From: Galdieria sulphuraria
Taxonomy: Eukaryota > Rhodophyta > Bangiophyceae > Galdieriales > Galdieriaceae
Assembly (NCBI RefSeq): GCF_000341285.1
Contig: NW_005178475.1
Coordinates: forward strand, 1 to 64,000
DNA length: 64,000 bases
Direction of reading: 5' to 3'
The notes beneath the pieces are model-generated. The model saw only the letters and a program-made list of their open reading frames with translations, had not been told where the DNA came from and ran no database searches. The translations under genes were made by a program, and so were the position numbers. This document shows, piece after piece, positions 31,709 to 42,800 of this stretch; positions within the stretch are counted from its first letter, which is position 1; each line of letters starts with the position of its first letter.

Positions 31709-32837
31709 TAAACAGGGATATATAACAACATGCAAACTGAACATGCTTTTCCAATAGTTTCCTATGAAGATACAATCACATTTGAAAAGAAGTCATACAA
31801 GCTCTTTTCTCATGTTTCTTTCCATAACAACCTTGTCGAAAGTAGTTGATCTGAAAAGTATTCGATACCACAGAAAACCTTAACAAATAGTCTCTTCAAA
31901 AATGAAACGATTGAACTCATCAGAAATAAAAGTTGTTTCAATGTGTAATAAATTGAATCCAAAACAAAGAGAACCTAATAATGCATCTGAAGAAAAGCTA
32001 TTAAAGAAAGAAAAGAAAAAAAAATTTAATTTCCTTTAAAAAAATGGAAGAAACTGCTTATGTAGTAACAGTAAATGCCTTCCTACTAATATCCCTTTTT
32101 TCTAGACTAGTAGTTGTATAACATCGTAAAAAACAATTTGTAAGAAATAGACAAAAGTAAAAGTTTTCAAACGAATCTTTGTTTAATTTGAATCAAATTA
32201 TTATTTAAACAACCAAATAGTTGTGTAACATCGTAAAAAACAATTTGTAAGAAATAGACAAAAGTAAAAATTCTCAAACGTATCTTTGTTCAACTTGAAT
32301 CAAATTATTATTTAAACAACCAAACAAAAATTAATATTTATTTGACAAATATAATGAAACCTGAGAGAGGAGTACACTAAAAAATTGAACTTTTCGTAGA
32401 CATAGAAAACATTAAAATTTTTAAAATCGATACTATTGGAATAAATTTCTAATGCACAATAATTATGAAGAATCGCTTTCAATTATATCGCTATTAAAGG
32501 AAGAGAACAAATAAAATTATTTAATAAGAAGTTTATTTGTTTATTAAAAATCGAAAAGAAATTCAGTGTTAAGTTTTCTACATTTTGCAGGAATAAATTC
32601 CGCGAAGTCTATAGTTCGAGGTACGATTATTGGCTGCCATTCTCTTAAAGAATATATCAGTATGCAGACCTTACTTTTTACTGCTATGTCTTACCCTGTT
32701 TGATGAATAGAAAAAATGTAACCGATACAGCAAATACAGCCTTTGGCGAAAGAGTAAGATGTCTGGGTTATATATCCCACGAGTTTGCGCCCTTGCATCT
32801 TTGGAACATTGTTAATTATTTTCGACAAAGAACTTGT
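31709..32837. other. AT-rich intergenic region with a tandem repeat
   Basis: The longest spacer in the compact middle block, very AT-rich, with a 107-base tandem duplication at 32111-32324. A plus-strand open frame at 32700-32906 runs into the POP1 3' end and has no recognised motif. No RNA gene could be recognised. Confidence 0.5.
32111..32324 (+). repeat. Tandem direct duplication, 107-base unit
   Basis: Two adjacent copies, starting at 32111 and 32218, share TAACATCGTAAAAAACAATT, AAATAGACAAAAGTAAAA and AATCAAATTATTATTTAAAC with few differences. The copies look fairly recent. No coding function seen. Confidence 0.9.
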
Positions 32838-34571
32838 TCAACAAAAGCGTACCTGGGACGACTTTTTGAATGTAGAGAACAAAGACGCGTCTTGATCGCC
32901 TGGTAAAAAGAATGGTGCATAAGAGGAAACCTTGCCTTTCCCAATAAGTTCGATAAATACTGGAACAAGTGTTTCATAATCAAGGTTTCTTAAAATAGGA
33001 TTTTTCCAAAGGGCATCTTCTGACCAGTAGCTACATGACTTCAAATGCTGCATCAATGAAAGCGCTTGGCTAGAATCACAATAATTTGCTATTTGGAGAA
33101 GCCTATTTTTCATAGAGTGCCAAATTGGGACTGCTTCCATCGGAGATTTTCCGATTTGATTCCACAATGGGGGAAACACTGAAAAGGGCAATTGATTCGA
33201 ACCTCTCTTAGCGGGAGGTTTTTTGAACAAAGCTTCTAAATTTTCACAAGCATTCCTAACCACAATATCTTTAAAAAAAGTACTTTGTGGAAAGTCTTCA
33301 GGAAAATGCAATTTTTCACATTCGAAAAATATCTTACGATATTCTTTCAATCCTATAGCTTGTGCACCCATATGACGTGCAGCATGTAAAAAACTAGCAC
33401 CAAGACCACTAGGAATAAGAATGTCCCATCTACCAATCGAATTCCCGGAACTAGATTGAAAAGGACGAGAAATGAGGACGACAGGAATTTGACAACTTTC
33501 CTTGGCAACATTAGAATTCCAAGTCTCCTCTATCATCCATCGTTCAAAATCTTCCAACCAATCGCAACTAGCGTCCTTTTGTCGTTCTGAGAAAGGACAG
33601 AAATGTGGAAATCCCATATGAAATCCCTTGAGTATATGACAACTTTGGATGTTTATCCTACTGAGACAAGTTACCGGTGTATTATCCACTTGATTCGGCA
33701 TTCCATTCTCCTCTTTTCTTAGATATGACCCGTCTTCTTCTTTTATTTGAAAGCATCTACGAATCATTGCTAAACTCTTAGGTCCCAATACATGAAATCG
33801 ATTCAGAGCTAGTGTCTTTCTTTTAAACACTTGTCCAAACACAGAGTAGATAAAAGTATCTCGAGCTTCATGAGAACCCAAAAATGGAATACAAACAAGC
33901 ACTTTACATATCTCATTATCATTCAAACCATTCCTTGGAGCCCAAATAACTTGTAAGATGGTCGCCTCAGAGTTGTACTCGTTCCTTTCCACAAACGTAT
34001 GTAAAACAGCTTTCCCCAACAGAAACTCGGGTTGTTCAACCAACTTTTTCTCTTGTTCTGTTTCCAATACTTTGAATAGTCCCTTTACAATGTTCAGTTG
34101 AGTATCTTCCAACAATATCCAATCCACCAAAGACGCATCATATATTACTACTCTGTCACGCAACGCCCGATACGCCGAACGTTCTTTACGATCCACACTA
34201 CACCAAGGCACTTGATACCCAAAATATGGTATCATATGAAATCTTTTGGCAAACCAGAGATGGGTCTCCAAACGGTTCTGTCTTGAAAGGCGTGATTTCA
34301 AGTTTTCTCTCAAGTATTTCACTTTTCTTCTATATTTACGACATTTGTTCTTTCCAATACTAGGTTTATTTTCGATATCTTGTGTCTTTTTTTTCCATTT
34401 TTTGGGCAATCTACAAGTTTGATGGCTCATCGTCCTCCTCCGCAAGTGCCATGGTAAACTTTGGAAAAGTTGTTTTTTCCCTCCCAATGATTTCACTTGT
34501 TCACGAAGAAGTTTCAGTTCTTGTGCTCTTGCTGTAGCGAAGTCTACTACTCTAAATGAATTGGTTTCCAT
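32838..34571 (-). CDS. POP1: RNase P/MRP protein subunit POP1
   Basis: A 577-residue single-exon protein. The POP1 N-terminal domain shows RTMSHQTCRLPKKW, a basic RKYRRKVKYL stretch, and RLETHLWFAKRFHM, which is the strongest family hallmark. A POPLD domain follows with LIPSGLGASFLHAARHMGAQAIG. POP1 is the largest protein subunit of RNase P (tRNA 5' maturation) and RNase MRP (rRNA processing). It is shorter than the human protein (about 1000 residues). It is the last of three tandem minus-strand genes separated by only 13 and 31 bases. Confidence 0.92.
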   Translation of the reverse strand: METNSFRVVDFATARAQELKLLREQVKSLGGKKQLFQSLPWHLRRRTMSHQTCRLPKKWKKKTQDIENKPSIGKNKCRKYRRKVKYLRENLKSRLSRQNRLETHLWFAKRFHMIPYFGYQVPWCSVDRKERSAYRALRDRVVIYDASLVDWILLEDTQLNIVKGLFKVLETEQEKKLVEQPEFLLGKAVLHTFVERNEYNSEATILQVIWAPRNGLNDNEICKVLVCIPFLGSHEARDTFIYSVFGQVFKRKTLALNRFHVLGPKSLAMIRRCFQIKEEDGSYLRKEENGMPNQVDNTPVTCLSRINIQSCHILKGFHMGFPHFCPFSERQKDASCDWLEDFERWMIEETWNSNVAKESCQIPVVLISRPFQSSSGNSIGRWDILIPSGLGASFLHAARHMGAQAIGLKEYRKIFFECEKLHFPEDFPQSTFFKDIVVRNACENLEALFKKPPAKRGSNQLPFSVFPPLWNQIGKSPMEAVPIWHSMKNRLLQIANYCDSSQALSLMQHLKSCSYWSEDALWKNPILRNLDYETLVPVFIELIGKGKVSSYAPFFLPGDQDASLFSTFKKSSQVRFC

Positions 34572-34584
34572 ACCAAGTCCACAA

Positions 34585-35154
34585 CTAGAAGGAGGAATGG
34601 ATGGAATTGTTTGCTCCTCTTTCCATGCAGGAGAAACGAGCTTCGATGACTTGCTGAATCTGTTTCCAATCGCTCTCCAACTGCTTTATATGAGCATTGT
34701 ATTCCAACTTTTCCTTTTTACAGCGACTTTTGGCATGTATCAAATAGATGATCCATTGATGTATTCTTCTTTCCAACAATACAAGGTCGTGATGATTGGC
34801 TAGTGTAGGTATATTTTCTTGATAAAAACAAACAGTTTGTCGCAAACTATCAAGAGTTGAAATGGGTTGCCAACCCAATTGTCTCACTTGATTCAACAAC
34901 TGTTTACTCTTTTCGATCAATTGGTATTGGAATTGAAGGGCTTGTTGCTTGGTTTGTTGCTTCCACAACTGTAGTAACCAACCATCATTGAATAAAGAAG
35001 AGTTGGCCAGTTGGTTACCCAACTGTTGTAACAAGTGCTGATATTCTTTTTCTTCTATTTGTAACTGTTTCTCAAACTGTATATTTATGTAACGCCATTG
35101 TAAGTAACGCAACTCTAAAGATGGTATCGTATCCTCCTCCTTCTCTAAAACCAT
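34585..35154 (-). CDS. Coiled-coil protein, QWRF / augmin subunit 8-like
   Basis: A 189-residue, Gln- and Leu-rich coiled-coil protein with no intron. The segment ELRYLQWRYINIQFEKQL recalls the LLQWRFxNA motif of plant QWRF proteins (AUG8/EDE1, the HAUS8 counterpart). The later layout (a Trp-containing LLQLWKQ, a long coil, and then ENIPTLANHHDLVLLERRIHQW) recalls the LW, LE.W and DH blocks of that family. If right, it would link augmin to spindle microtubules. The similarity is short and seen by eye. The gene sits 13 bases upstream of POP1 and 31 bases downstream of the HAD gene, all on one strand. Confidence 0.5.
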   Translation of the reverse strand: MVLEKEEDTIPSLELRYLQWRYINIQFEKQLQIEEKEYQHLLQQLGNQLANSSLFNDGWLLQLWKQQTKQQALQFQYQLIEKSKQLLNQVRQLGWQPISTLDSLRQTVCFYQENIPTLANHHDLVLLERRIHQWIIYLIHAKSRCKKEKLEYNAHIKQLESDWKQIQQVIEARFSCMERGANNSIHSSF

Positions 35155-35185
35155 ATTATCATCACACTAAGAAAATCCCAAAACC

Positions 35186-35986
35186 CTATTCAAATCCAAG
35201 GCGGGCCATAAATAACTCCGCTCCTTTCATCAAATCGGGAATAATCAAATAAGGCTCTGCACTGGATAATATATGGGCTTGTGAACAACTTCCAGTCAAT
35301 ACTCCAATTCCTTTGACTTGTGCATACTGTGCAGCTTCCATATCCTCCAATGTATCTCCTACATGATATACTTCCCAAGGTATTTCATCACCAGTTGATC
35401 CACATTGCTGCATGATTCTCTGTTTTGCTAACAATATCAACTCTCCTCTACAAATATGATCGCTTCCAAAAGCACCCGTCATAAAAAAAGGTTTCAACTG
35501 TGCCCTTTCTATTTTTTTCCATCCAATCGTTTCCAAGTTACCAGAAACTACAGCCAAATAAACACCACGTTGTTTCAACGACTCCAATAGTGTCCGTACT
35601 CCTGGCAACACAGTAACCGTTTCACTATCGGAATAGGTTTTCCTATACAAAGTGGTTCAAAGGAAATCCCAAGGCTCAAGAAAAGTTGTGTTGTGTACCT
35701 ACTCAAAATGTTCAGTAGCTAATTGTACTGCGAGATTCATCTTTTGCCATATTTCTTGTTCCGTTTTGCCACACTGAAGTAACATATTTTGTATAATAAT
35801 GGGGTCAGTGAGACCACCGTGTTTCACTCCTTCGACACTGGTTTGTATACCCCATACTTGAGACACTGCCCACTCTATAGAACGTTTATGTCCAGTGTTG
35901 GCATTTTTACCTCCTTTCAACAAAGTTCCATCGATATCAAAGGTTACTAGAATTCTTTTGGAAACACAACGATGACTCTTCAACAT
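35186..35986 (-). CDS. HAD-superfamily phosphatase
   Basis: Two exons, 35703-35986 and 35186-35642, about 246 residues; the donor is GTAGGT, which joins ATEHFE to KTYSDSE in frame. Motif I is FDIDGTLL, motif II VVSGN, and motif IV lies at YHVGDTLEDMEAAQYAQ. The cap after motif I is helical, as in phosphoglycolate phosphatase-like (Gph) HADs. The substrate cannot be named. It is the first of a tight tandem of three minus-strand genes and shares a 95-base divergent spacer with the TALE homeobox gene. Confidence 0.85.
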
Positions 35987-36081
35987 GCTCTTCTCCTCTC
36001 TTCAAGGGTCATCCCAAAAGACACACAAATAGAAGAGGCAAAGGGTCATTCTTTCTTCTCTGGAATGCTCTCATTTTCTTG

Positions 36082-36966
36082 ATGGATTCTTCTCCTTTCC
36101 ACCGAAAACTATTCAACCATATTGTTTATTTAGAAAATATTCTATCTCATTGTCCTTTTTTACTACCCATCGAAAACGATGACAGCCATCTCGTCACGAC
36201 ATGGGATTCCTATAGCGCCATGCCATGTTCTTCAACTCATGACTCTACCAAGTTGTTGTTGTCGCTCGATAACCATCAAAGTGGAATGAGAAGAAGAAAC
36301 GATGACCAAGTTGCTCAAAACATGTCATCATCATTGACAAAATATGATTGGGATATTATCCAATCGATAGATAACAATGAGATGTTGTCTTTCACTCAAA
36401 AGGTCATGTGGAAGAATTGGTTGATTGATTTGAAAACAAGATGGAGTGATACTGTCCATCATTATATGAGTCTCATGTTGGAAGAGTTGAAACAACAACG
36501 TCGATTTCGTACCATAACGGAGGAAGAAGTACAATCATGGATACATCCGATGATGCAGACATTTGAAAATATTTGGAATATTATTCGTCAAATGATGAAT
36601 GATTGGAATAGAATGAAACCCCTTACAGCAATGGTGAGACAATCAGATGTGAAGACTATACTCTTCGACTGGTTTTTACAACATGCATTCGAACCTTATC
36701 CTTCAGAAGAAGAGAAAGTAAGTGAAAACCATTGTTTATATTCACACAAGTGATTATGTCTTTCAACAAGGAATGGTTGGCCATTCAAACGGGATGGACT
36801 GCACAACAAGTGAATCATTGGTAAGTCATGAGATCATGGAGAAAATAAAGTAAAGTCTCTATTTAGGTTTATCAACACTCGAGTACGCATTTGGAGACCT
36901 ATTATTGCTCAAGTTCAACAAGAAATGTCCAAACAAACGATGCCTTATCAGTTTGGTAATAAATAA
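36082..36966 (+). CDS. TALE-class homeodomain transcription factor
   Basis: Three exons, 36082-36717, 36771-36820 and 36867-36966, about 261 residues. The homeodomain lies at the C-terminus and is completed by splicing: LFDWFLQHAFEPYPSEEEK joins to EWLAIQTGWTAQQVNHW and then FINTRVRIWRP. The three-residue loop extension with PYP defines the TALE class (KNOX, BELL, PBC, MEIS). The N-terminal half has helices with IHPMMQTFENIW but no KNOX domain I recognise. In green algae and plants TALE pairs drive the diploid programme; whether this protein has such a role is open. The last intron splits the recognition helix. Confidence 0.9.
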
Positions 36967-36988
36967 GATGTGTGCAAACAAAAGCATT

Positions 36989-37982
36989 TTATATTTTCGC
37001 ATAGCCATTGTTCATCATCGTCTTTTGTAACATGGCAACCACCTTTTCAAAAGACTGATGTACCGAAGAATAACTTTTCAAACGCTTCATCCTATCCAAC
37101 CATTGACATATATGAGGATATTCGGATAACGAAAAGTAACATGCAGGAGAAGAAGAAAGATAACTATTGTTGCTTTTCGATTGGATAATATAATACAACA
37201 CATGGGATGGAAGTAAGCTAGATATGAATATCATCAATACACAAACACTATACAAATATATCCAACATGAAATAGAAACTTACCGTAAATTCTCTATTTC
37301 TACAAACAAGGAAAGGTCAGCAATACTAGGCTGCTCCATGCCCTTTATGACAAAAGGTCCATTTCCGAGAATGGACTCCAAAGTGCTCAAAGACTTTTTC
37401 ATTTGACCAACAGCAAACTCAACGACAGGTATGCTCACCGACTGAGGTTGATTCATAAATCTAACAAGTGATGAGATACGACGATGAGAGATCTCACTTC
37501 TACTTACTTGGCTACCATAACTGCATTCCAAACTGTCAACTTGGTACTCCATGATAAGCTAGAGTGGTGCCAATCCAACAGTTCTAATTATTTCAGTAAC
37601 TATACTTTATCCACACTTTGCAACCCTTACCATCTATCTTTGCTCTCTTTTGAGGATCTGAAGGATACCAGTGTTCTTGTATCATACTGGCACGAGTACG
37701 AAAAAGATATTTCAAAATAGCATGACTTTCAGCTAAAAAGAAACCATCTCCGTCTTGAATGGCAGGGACTTTTTGGAAAGGATTGATGGATTGGTATTCA
37801 GGTTTCCTACAAAAGTGAGCACGGTGTCAAGAGACCATTTCAAATACTTACAAGTGGTCCTTTTCAAACAATTTGATACGGTGTATTTTATGTGGTATGC
37901 CATTTTCTAAAAGAAACATAAGAACTGCTCTACAAGGAGGAGAGCCAGGTTCATAATACAACGTGAGTGCGTCGAAATTCAT
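36989..37982 (-). CDS. Glutathione S-transferase, theta-like
   Basis: About five exons on the minus strand starting at the ATG at 37982. The thioredoxin-like domain has LTLYYEPGSPPCRAVLMFL, with Ser in the theta-type catalytic position, and after splicing PEYQSINPFQKVPAIQDGDGFFLAESHAILKYL. The C-terminal helical domain has SLSTLESILGNGPFVIKGMEQPSIADLSLFVEI. Substrate unknown; such enzymes detoxify electrophiles or peroxides. The gene ends 22 bases from the TALE stop codon and starts 43 bases after the HCF173-like stop. Confidence 0.82.
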
Positions 37983-38025
37983 AACTTGTCCATTTCTTCT
38001 TCCCCTTTTGAAACCGAGTCTTTTA

Positions 38026-39735
38026 TCATGAATGAAAATTTCCCTGAGAGACTTGATCAGGTTGTAACTGAGAAAATAAACCAAAATAATCGACACAAGA
38101 ATTGGCTCCATTAGGGTTTTCAGATATTTGGAAAGTAGTTTTGCTCGTACGTTTACAGAAAAGAGTGTGAAAACAAACGTCAGCAACATCTTGTCTGCTA
38201 ATAGTTCCAGTCAGTCGACCTCCTCCTTGTTGATCAATACATAAATAGTTACAACCTTTACCTTTTCCATCATACATTGCACAAGGACGAACGATGGTGT
38301 ATCGAAGAGTGGATGAACGAATGACTTGCTCAGCGCGATATTTGCAGGATAAAAGATACTCCATCTGTGACTTGGCAGGTAGAGAAGAAGGCAACGACAT
38401 ATGATGGGTTAAATGACTTACTAATGCAGCACTCAAGTATACAAACTGTGGAGTTTTAGTACCCAATTCATTATGGCGATAGGCATAGATATCTTTCAAT
38501 TCTAGAGAAAATGGTCCTTCTTGAAAACTGGGATTCAACTTTTCATCATATTCAAATTTCGAATACATCAACTGAAAGGAATAAATGGTAGTGGGATCCA
38601 AAGGTGATATCGGAGTTATGGTTTTCGCACGAAAAACTGGACGAAATTGAGAAAATGGTAAATAGCATTCCTTCCATATTGAAGCAACAGTATCCATTGA
38701 ACAAATATAGGCAATGCCATCCCACTTTTTATCACACCGAATAATAAATTTGTAACGCCTTCCATCACCCAATAGACGTAAATAGATTCCATCATAGCCA
38801 CTCAAATCGAGTGGAGTTTCAAAAGGAATGGTCTTGACACTTGCAAAACCACCAAAGTTATCTGTAGACACCTGTCCACTAAATATGACAGAATCTCCAC
38901 TTGAAGACAATTCTATTTTGCTTTGACTTACACCTCCCATAACTACATCATCTACAGGACCCCATAACCGAGGAATATTTGATGCTGGAGGACGAAAAGG
39001 GAATATATCAAGATATTCCACATCCTGTTTCTCTACAGGCACTGCATCTTCCAAATATTGTTGCGCAAAACTAACGAGATTCTTTACTCCTTCGTATTCT
39101 ACTAGCTCTGTATAAAGTTTCCACTCTGCATTTGAATCAACAGAACTCATGGCATTGGGAGCAGAGCTAGTTGAAAAAGTATTGGGTTGTAGGGCAACAC
39201 CCATTACACAAAAGACTGCATAAACAAGACGAAAATGTTCAGGAACAAGACTATGTAGATCACCAGTTATCAACTCCAACTTGTCGACTTGTGCACCTTC
39301 TTCTTTTAGAATAGCAATAGCTCGATTTTCATCTCTTACCAAGGCTCGAACTTTACAACCACTGTGTTGTAACTTGACTATCAATTGACGACCTACACGA
39401 CCTGTTGCACCAATGACAAGTACAACTCTTCCAGATAAAGGTGACATATCTTTCTCTAAACGGGTCAATAATTGGAGTCGAAGAGAGCGTACTCGAACAC
39501 CAGGATCGGGTAGGCTTCCACTAACGGCAACTTCTTGTGAAAAAGCTCGGGCAATTGGGTTGAAAAACAGAAAAGTTTTCACAAAACGACCAAAAGGCCA
39601 AGGCTTTCGTGTAGTTTTCTTTTTGGTACCTTGTTTCTCTTCAGAGAAAATGATAACAGTGCAACGAGAACTTGGAACTCTTTTGTGCGAGTGTATACAA
39701 GTAACAAGCCATGAAGAATGCACAAAGTTCGACAT
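38026..39735 (-). CDS. HCF173-like plastid protein (atypical SDR with CIA30 insert)
   Basis: About 569 residues in one exon from the Met at 39735; the open frame extends further upstream, but this start gives a basic, plastid-like transit peptide. A Rossmann domain begins at VVLVIGATGRVGRQL (about residue 105) and resumes near the end with LRYTIVRPCAMY and TISRQDVADVCF. Between them, from about residue 256, lies a CIA30 domain (WGPVDDVVMGGVSQSK, FSGQVSTDNFGGFAS). This inserted arrangement defines HCF173, which in plants binds psbA mRNA to drive D1 synthesis and photosystem II repair. Confidence 0.87.
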   Translation of the reverse strand: MSNFVHSSWLVTCIHSHKRVPSSRCTVIIFSEEKQGTKKKTTRKPWPFGRFVKTFLFFNPIARAFSQEVAVSGSLPDPGVRVRSLRLQLLTRLEKDMSPLSGRVVLVIGATGRVGRQLIVKLQHSGCKVRALVRDENRAIAILKEEGAQVDKLELITGDLHSLVPEHFRLVYAVFCVMGVALQPNTFSTSSAPNAMSSVDSNAEWKLYTELVEYEGVKNLVSFAQQYLEDAVPVEKQDVEYLDIFPFRPPASNIPRLWGPVDDVVMGGVSQSKIELSSSGDSVIFSGQVSTDNFGGFASVKTIPFETPLDLSGYDGIYLRLLGDGRRYKFIIRCDKKWDGIAYICSMDTVASIWKECYLPFSQFRPVFRAKTITPISPLDPTTIYSFQLMYSKFEYDEKLNPSFQEGPFSLELKDIYAYRHNELGTKTPQFVYLSAALVSHLTHHMSLPSSLPAKSQMEYLLSCKYRAEQVIRSSTLRYTIVRPCAMYDGKGKGCNYLCIDQQGGGRLTGTISRQDVADVCFHTLFCKRTSKTTFQISENPNGANSCVDYFGLFSQLQPDQVSQGNFHS

Positions 39736-39814
39736 GTATCTCAAAAATAAAATGGATGGGGAGGTGATGAAGAACCTCACTTCCACAAAGTAGTCATCAA
39801 CAAATGCTTTTTCT

Positions 39815-42800
39815 TTATGGACTAAAATCGGTATCTTCCTCGTCATCAACCTGATATTCACTATCGTGGTCTTCTTCTTCAGAGTCACTCACTACATAAA
39901 CAGGGACTCTCTTGGACAACAAATCAGACTGTAACTTTCTCGTATGTCGAGTCTGGCTAGCTTCCTTTGCTTCGTTGTTGAATAACGACGACTGTTGCTG
40001 TGCTTGTGTATTCTCAACGCTTTTGTTGCTTGATTTTTGTGTTTCTTTTTTGGCCTGTGACTTTGTATTCTTCGACTGATTCGTAAAGGTGGTTGCTTTG
40101 GATGTTGTTATATTTTCTCGAGTTGACTTATGCAACGGCCGCAATTGCTTTGTTTTTTCTTTTCCTTGTTTTGTATGTAAGAATTGGTGGTTACCCAGTT
40201 GTATATTAGTTTCCAACCTTTTCCGTAAGCTTTCCACTTCCGCATCTTCCGTATCATTGATAGGTGGATTCTTGTACTTGAAGGGAGACGTAACTTTTGT
40301 TTGAGACATCGAAATATCCATGTCGTCCTGCCGGCCTCCTACCCAACTTATTCCTAGCGTGTCTTCTGAGACTTTTGGATAGGTGACGCTCAACTTTGAA
40401 TTTTTGCTCTGTTTCTTGGCTTGTGAAGCTTTTCTCGAGGAAGGTGGAGGAATTTCTTCCAAGTTTTTATCATCTTGTTCCGCGTTGGCAAGTAGAGACT
40501 GCATCAAAATATTCTTTTTGCCTTTAAGCTTCGTTTTTTGTTGTTTCTTTGCTTCCATTGCTGCCTGTTTCAAAGACAATGACTCTTCTTCTTCCCAACT
40601 TAAGCTTTCATCCAATATTTGCTCCAGTTTCTCTAGGTCCTGTAACCAAAGGTCTGATGGCGCGGTTTGCTCCAATCTTTTCATTTCTTCTATCTTCTTA
40701 TCTCGTTCTTCGGTAAGTTTGGTGATTCTTTCTTGGGTAAGACTCCAAATGGGCATAGATAGCAAATAGTCATAGCCACTGCCAGTTTCACTATCATTTT
40801 CTTTTTCCTCTTCTTCGTCTTTGTTGTCCGAGACAGTATTATTGTTGTAAATTTTCTTAAAATGATGCTTGGTCAATGTGACAATGAGGTCTTTTCTTTT
40901 CACATTGGCTACTTTGATTTCGCCTTGAATAACTTGGAGAATAAAGCGAACACGATTTTCTAGTTTCTCAACCTGAACTGTGAGTTCTTGAAGAAGATAC
41001 TGCTTGCGGGATTCATATAGCCGTAGGCGAATATGGAAGAATTCTTTCAACATATCGATGGGATCGTCGTATTTCTGAATCTTACCTTCTGCATTGAATA
41101 AGACCATATTGGAAGTTGATAGAGTTGAGCCCAATTTGAATTTTTTGTGAAAGCCTTGTGTTTCACATTGTTTATAGGCTTCTTCATGTAAGTTGATGAG
41201 AAAGTCGACCAACCTTTCCGTACTTCTGTCGAACAATTCTTTTATAAAACTTGTTTCTCCAGATTTATGTTGTTCTGAAGACAACATGATGCTTTCTAAC
41301 CATTCTTTATAGGGCGTCGTCCATGTCTTCAATGGAAGCTCAGTTATGCGGACCAAATGATCACGCACTCGATATACTTTTCCATAAATATCATAAGTAC
41401 TAGAACCCGAGAAACAAATGGATCCACGGAAGCCTCTATACCAAGGATGCATTGTATGAGGCTCGTGTCCATGAATAAGTCGACGAATATTTTCAATGAC
41501 ATCTTTTGGGTTGTAACAAGGAACGTTAGTAGACCATCCAGTACCGATACCTTCAGCACCGTTCACTAAAACGAGAGGAATAATAGGACAATAATAATTG
41601 GGTTCAATCGATAGTCCATCTTCTTCTAAATAGTGAAGTACGGCATCATCTGCTTCTGGAAAGAGATAACGTGTAATGGGAGCAAGTCTGGTAAATATAT
41701 AACGAGCAGAAGCAGCGTCTTTTCCGCCTTGTAAACGAGTACCAAACTGACCGGAAGGAACCAAAAGATTGATATTACACGCACCTACAAAATTTTGTGC
41801 CAATCCTACAATCGTTGCCATGAGAGACATTTCTCCATGATGATAAGCTGCATTTTCTGCTATATAACCGGCCAATTGCGCAACTTTGATATCTCTCGTC
41901 AACTTCTTTTTAAAGCAGCCAAATAAAACTTTACGTTGACTAGGTTTCAAACCATCAATAACCGAGGGTATAGAGCGAGCATTATCAGAAAGTGAAAATA
42001 AAATAAGTTCTTTGTTGACAAAATTCGAATAAGTAAGATCATCCGCGATATGGTCAAAGTATGTATCAGGATCAACATCAGCCAGCCATTCCTTTCGTTC
42101 TTGCACTCGCTGCTTCGAGAATGCCATGTCGATAGCAACCATATCGTGTTCTCCAGACCATATAAAATCAATAACATGAAGATCTAAATGAGAAAAGTAT
42201 TCTTTTGCTTCCGCAGCAGTTGAAGTACCAAGACCTTTATAATACTTGATGGTCCAACCCTTTAAGGTTTCCTGCTCTAAAGACGTCCTCCAAGTTTTGT
42301 ATTCTGGTATAGTAAAAAAGGTGACAACTTGATTTCCTTTGGAAGCCTTGACAATCGGAGTAATGAATTCTTGAAGGAAGCCCTTCACTTCTAACAAACT
42401 CGGCCAGAAGTGATGGAAAAAATTGATAAGCAAACCCTGCAATCAATATTAATGAAAAATATTCGAAACAATAAATGATAAGCTACCTTGATATGACTTC
42501 CATCATTATCCTGATCCGTCATGATCAACACATGACCATATCGTAGAGTCTTTATAGTTTCATCGTCATATACTTTCCCATGTTGTAAACCCAATATCTT
42601 CTTCAAATTGTTAATTTCGGCATTTTCCTAAGTCGATATGAATTCTTTTTCATTCATAAACGTTTCTGTACTCTACCATTATTTGCTTGTGAGAAGCTTC
42701 TCTTACATTCAACAACTTGCCTCGTAGCGGAAAAACACCATAGTAGTCACGACCTACTACTGATAAACCCGAAACTGCCAGTGCTTTCGCAGAATCTCCT

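Noticed and set aside
32583-32650. Possible tRNA-like stretch with AGTTCGAGG
   Set aside because: No cloverleaf stems or plausible acceptor pairing could be drawn.
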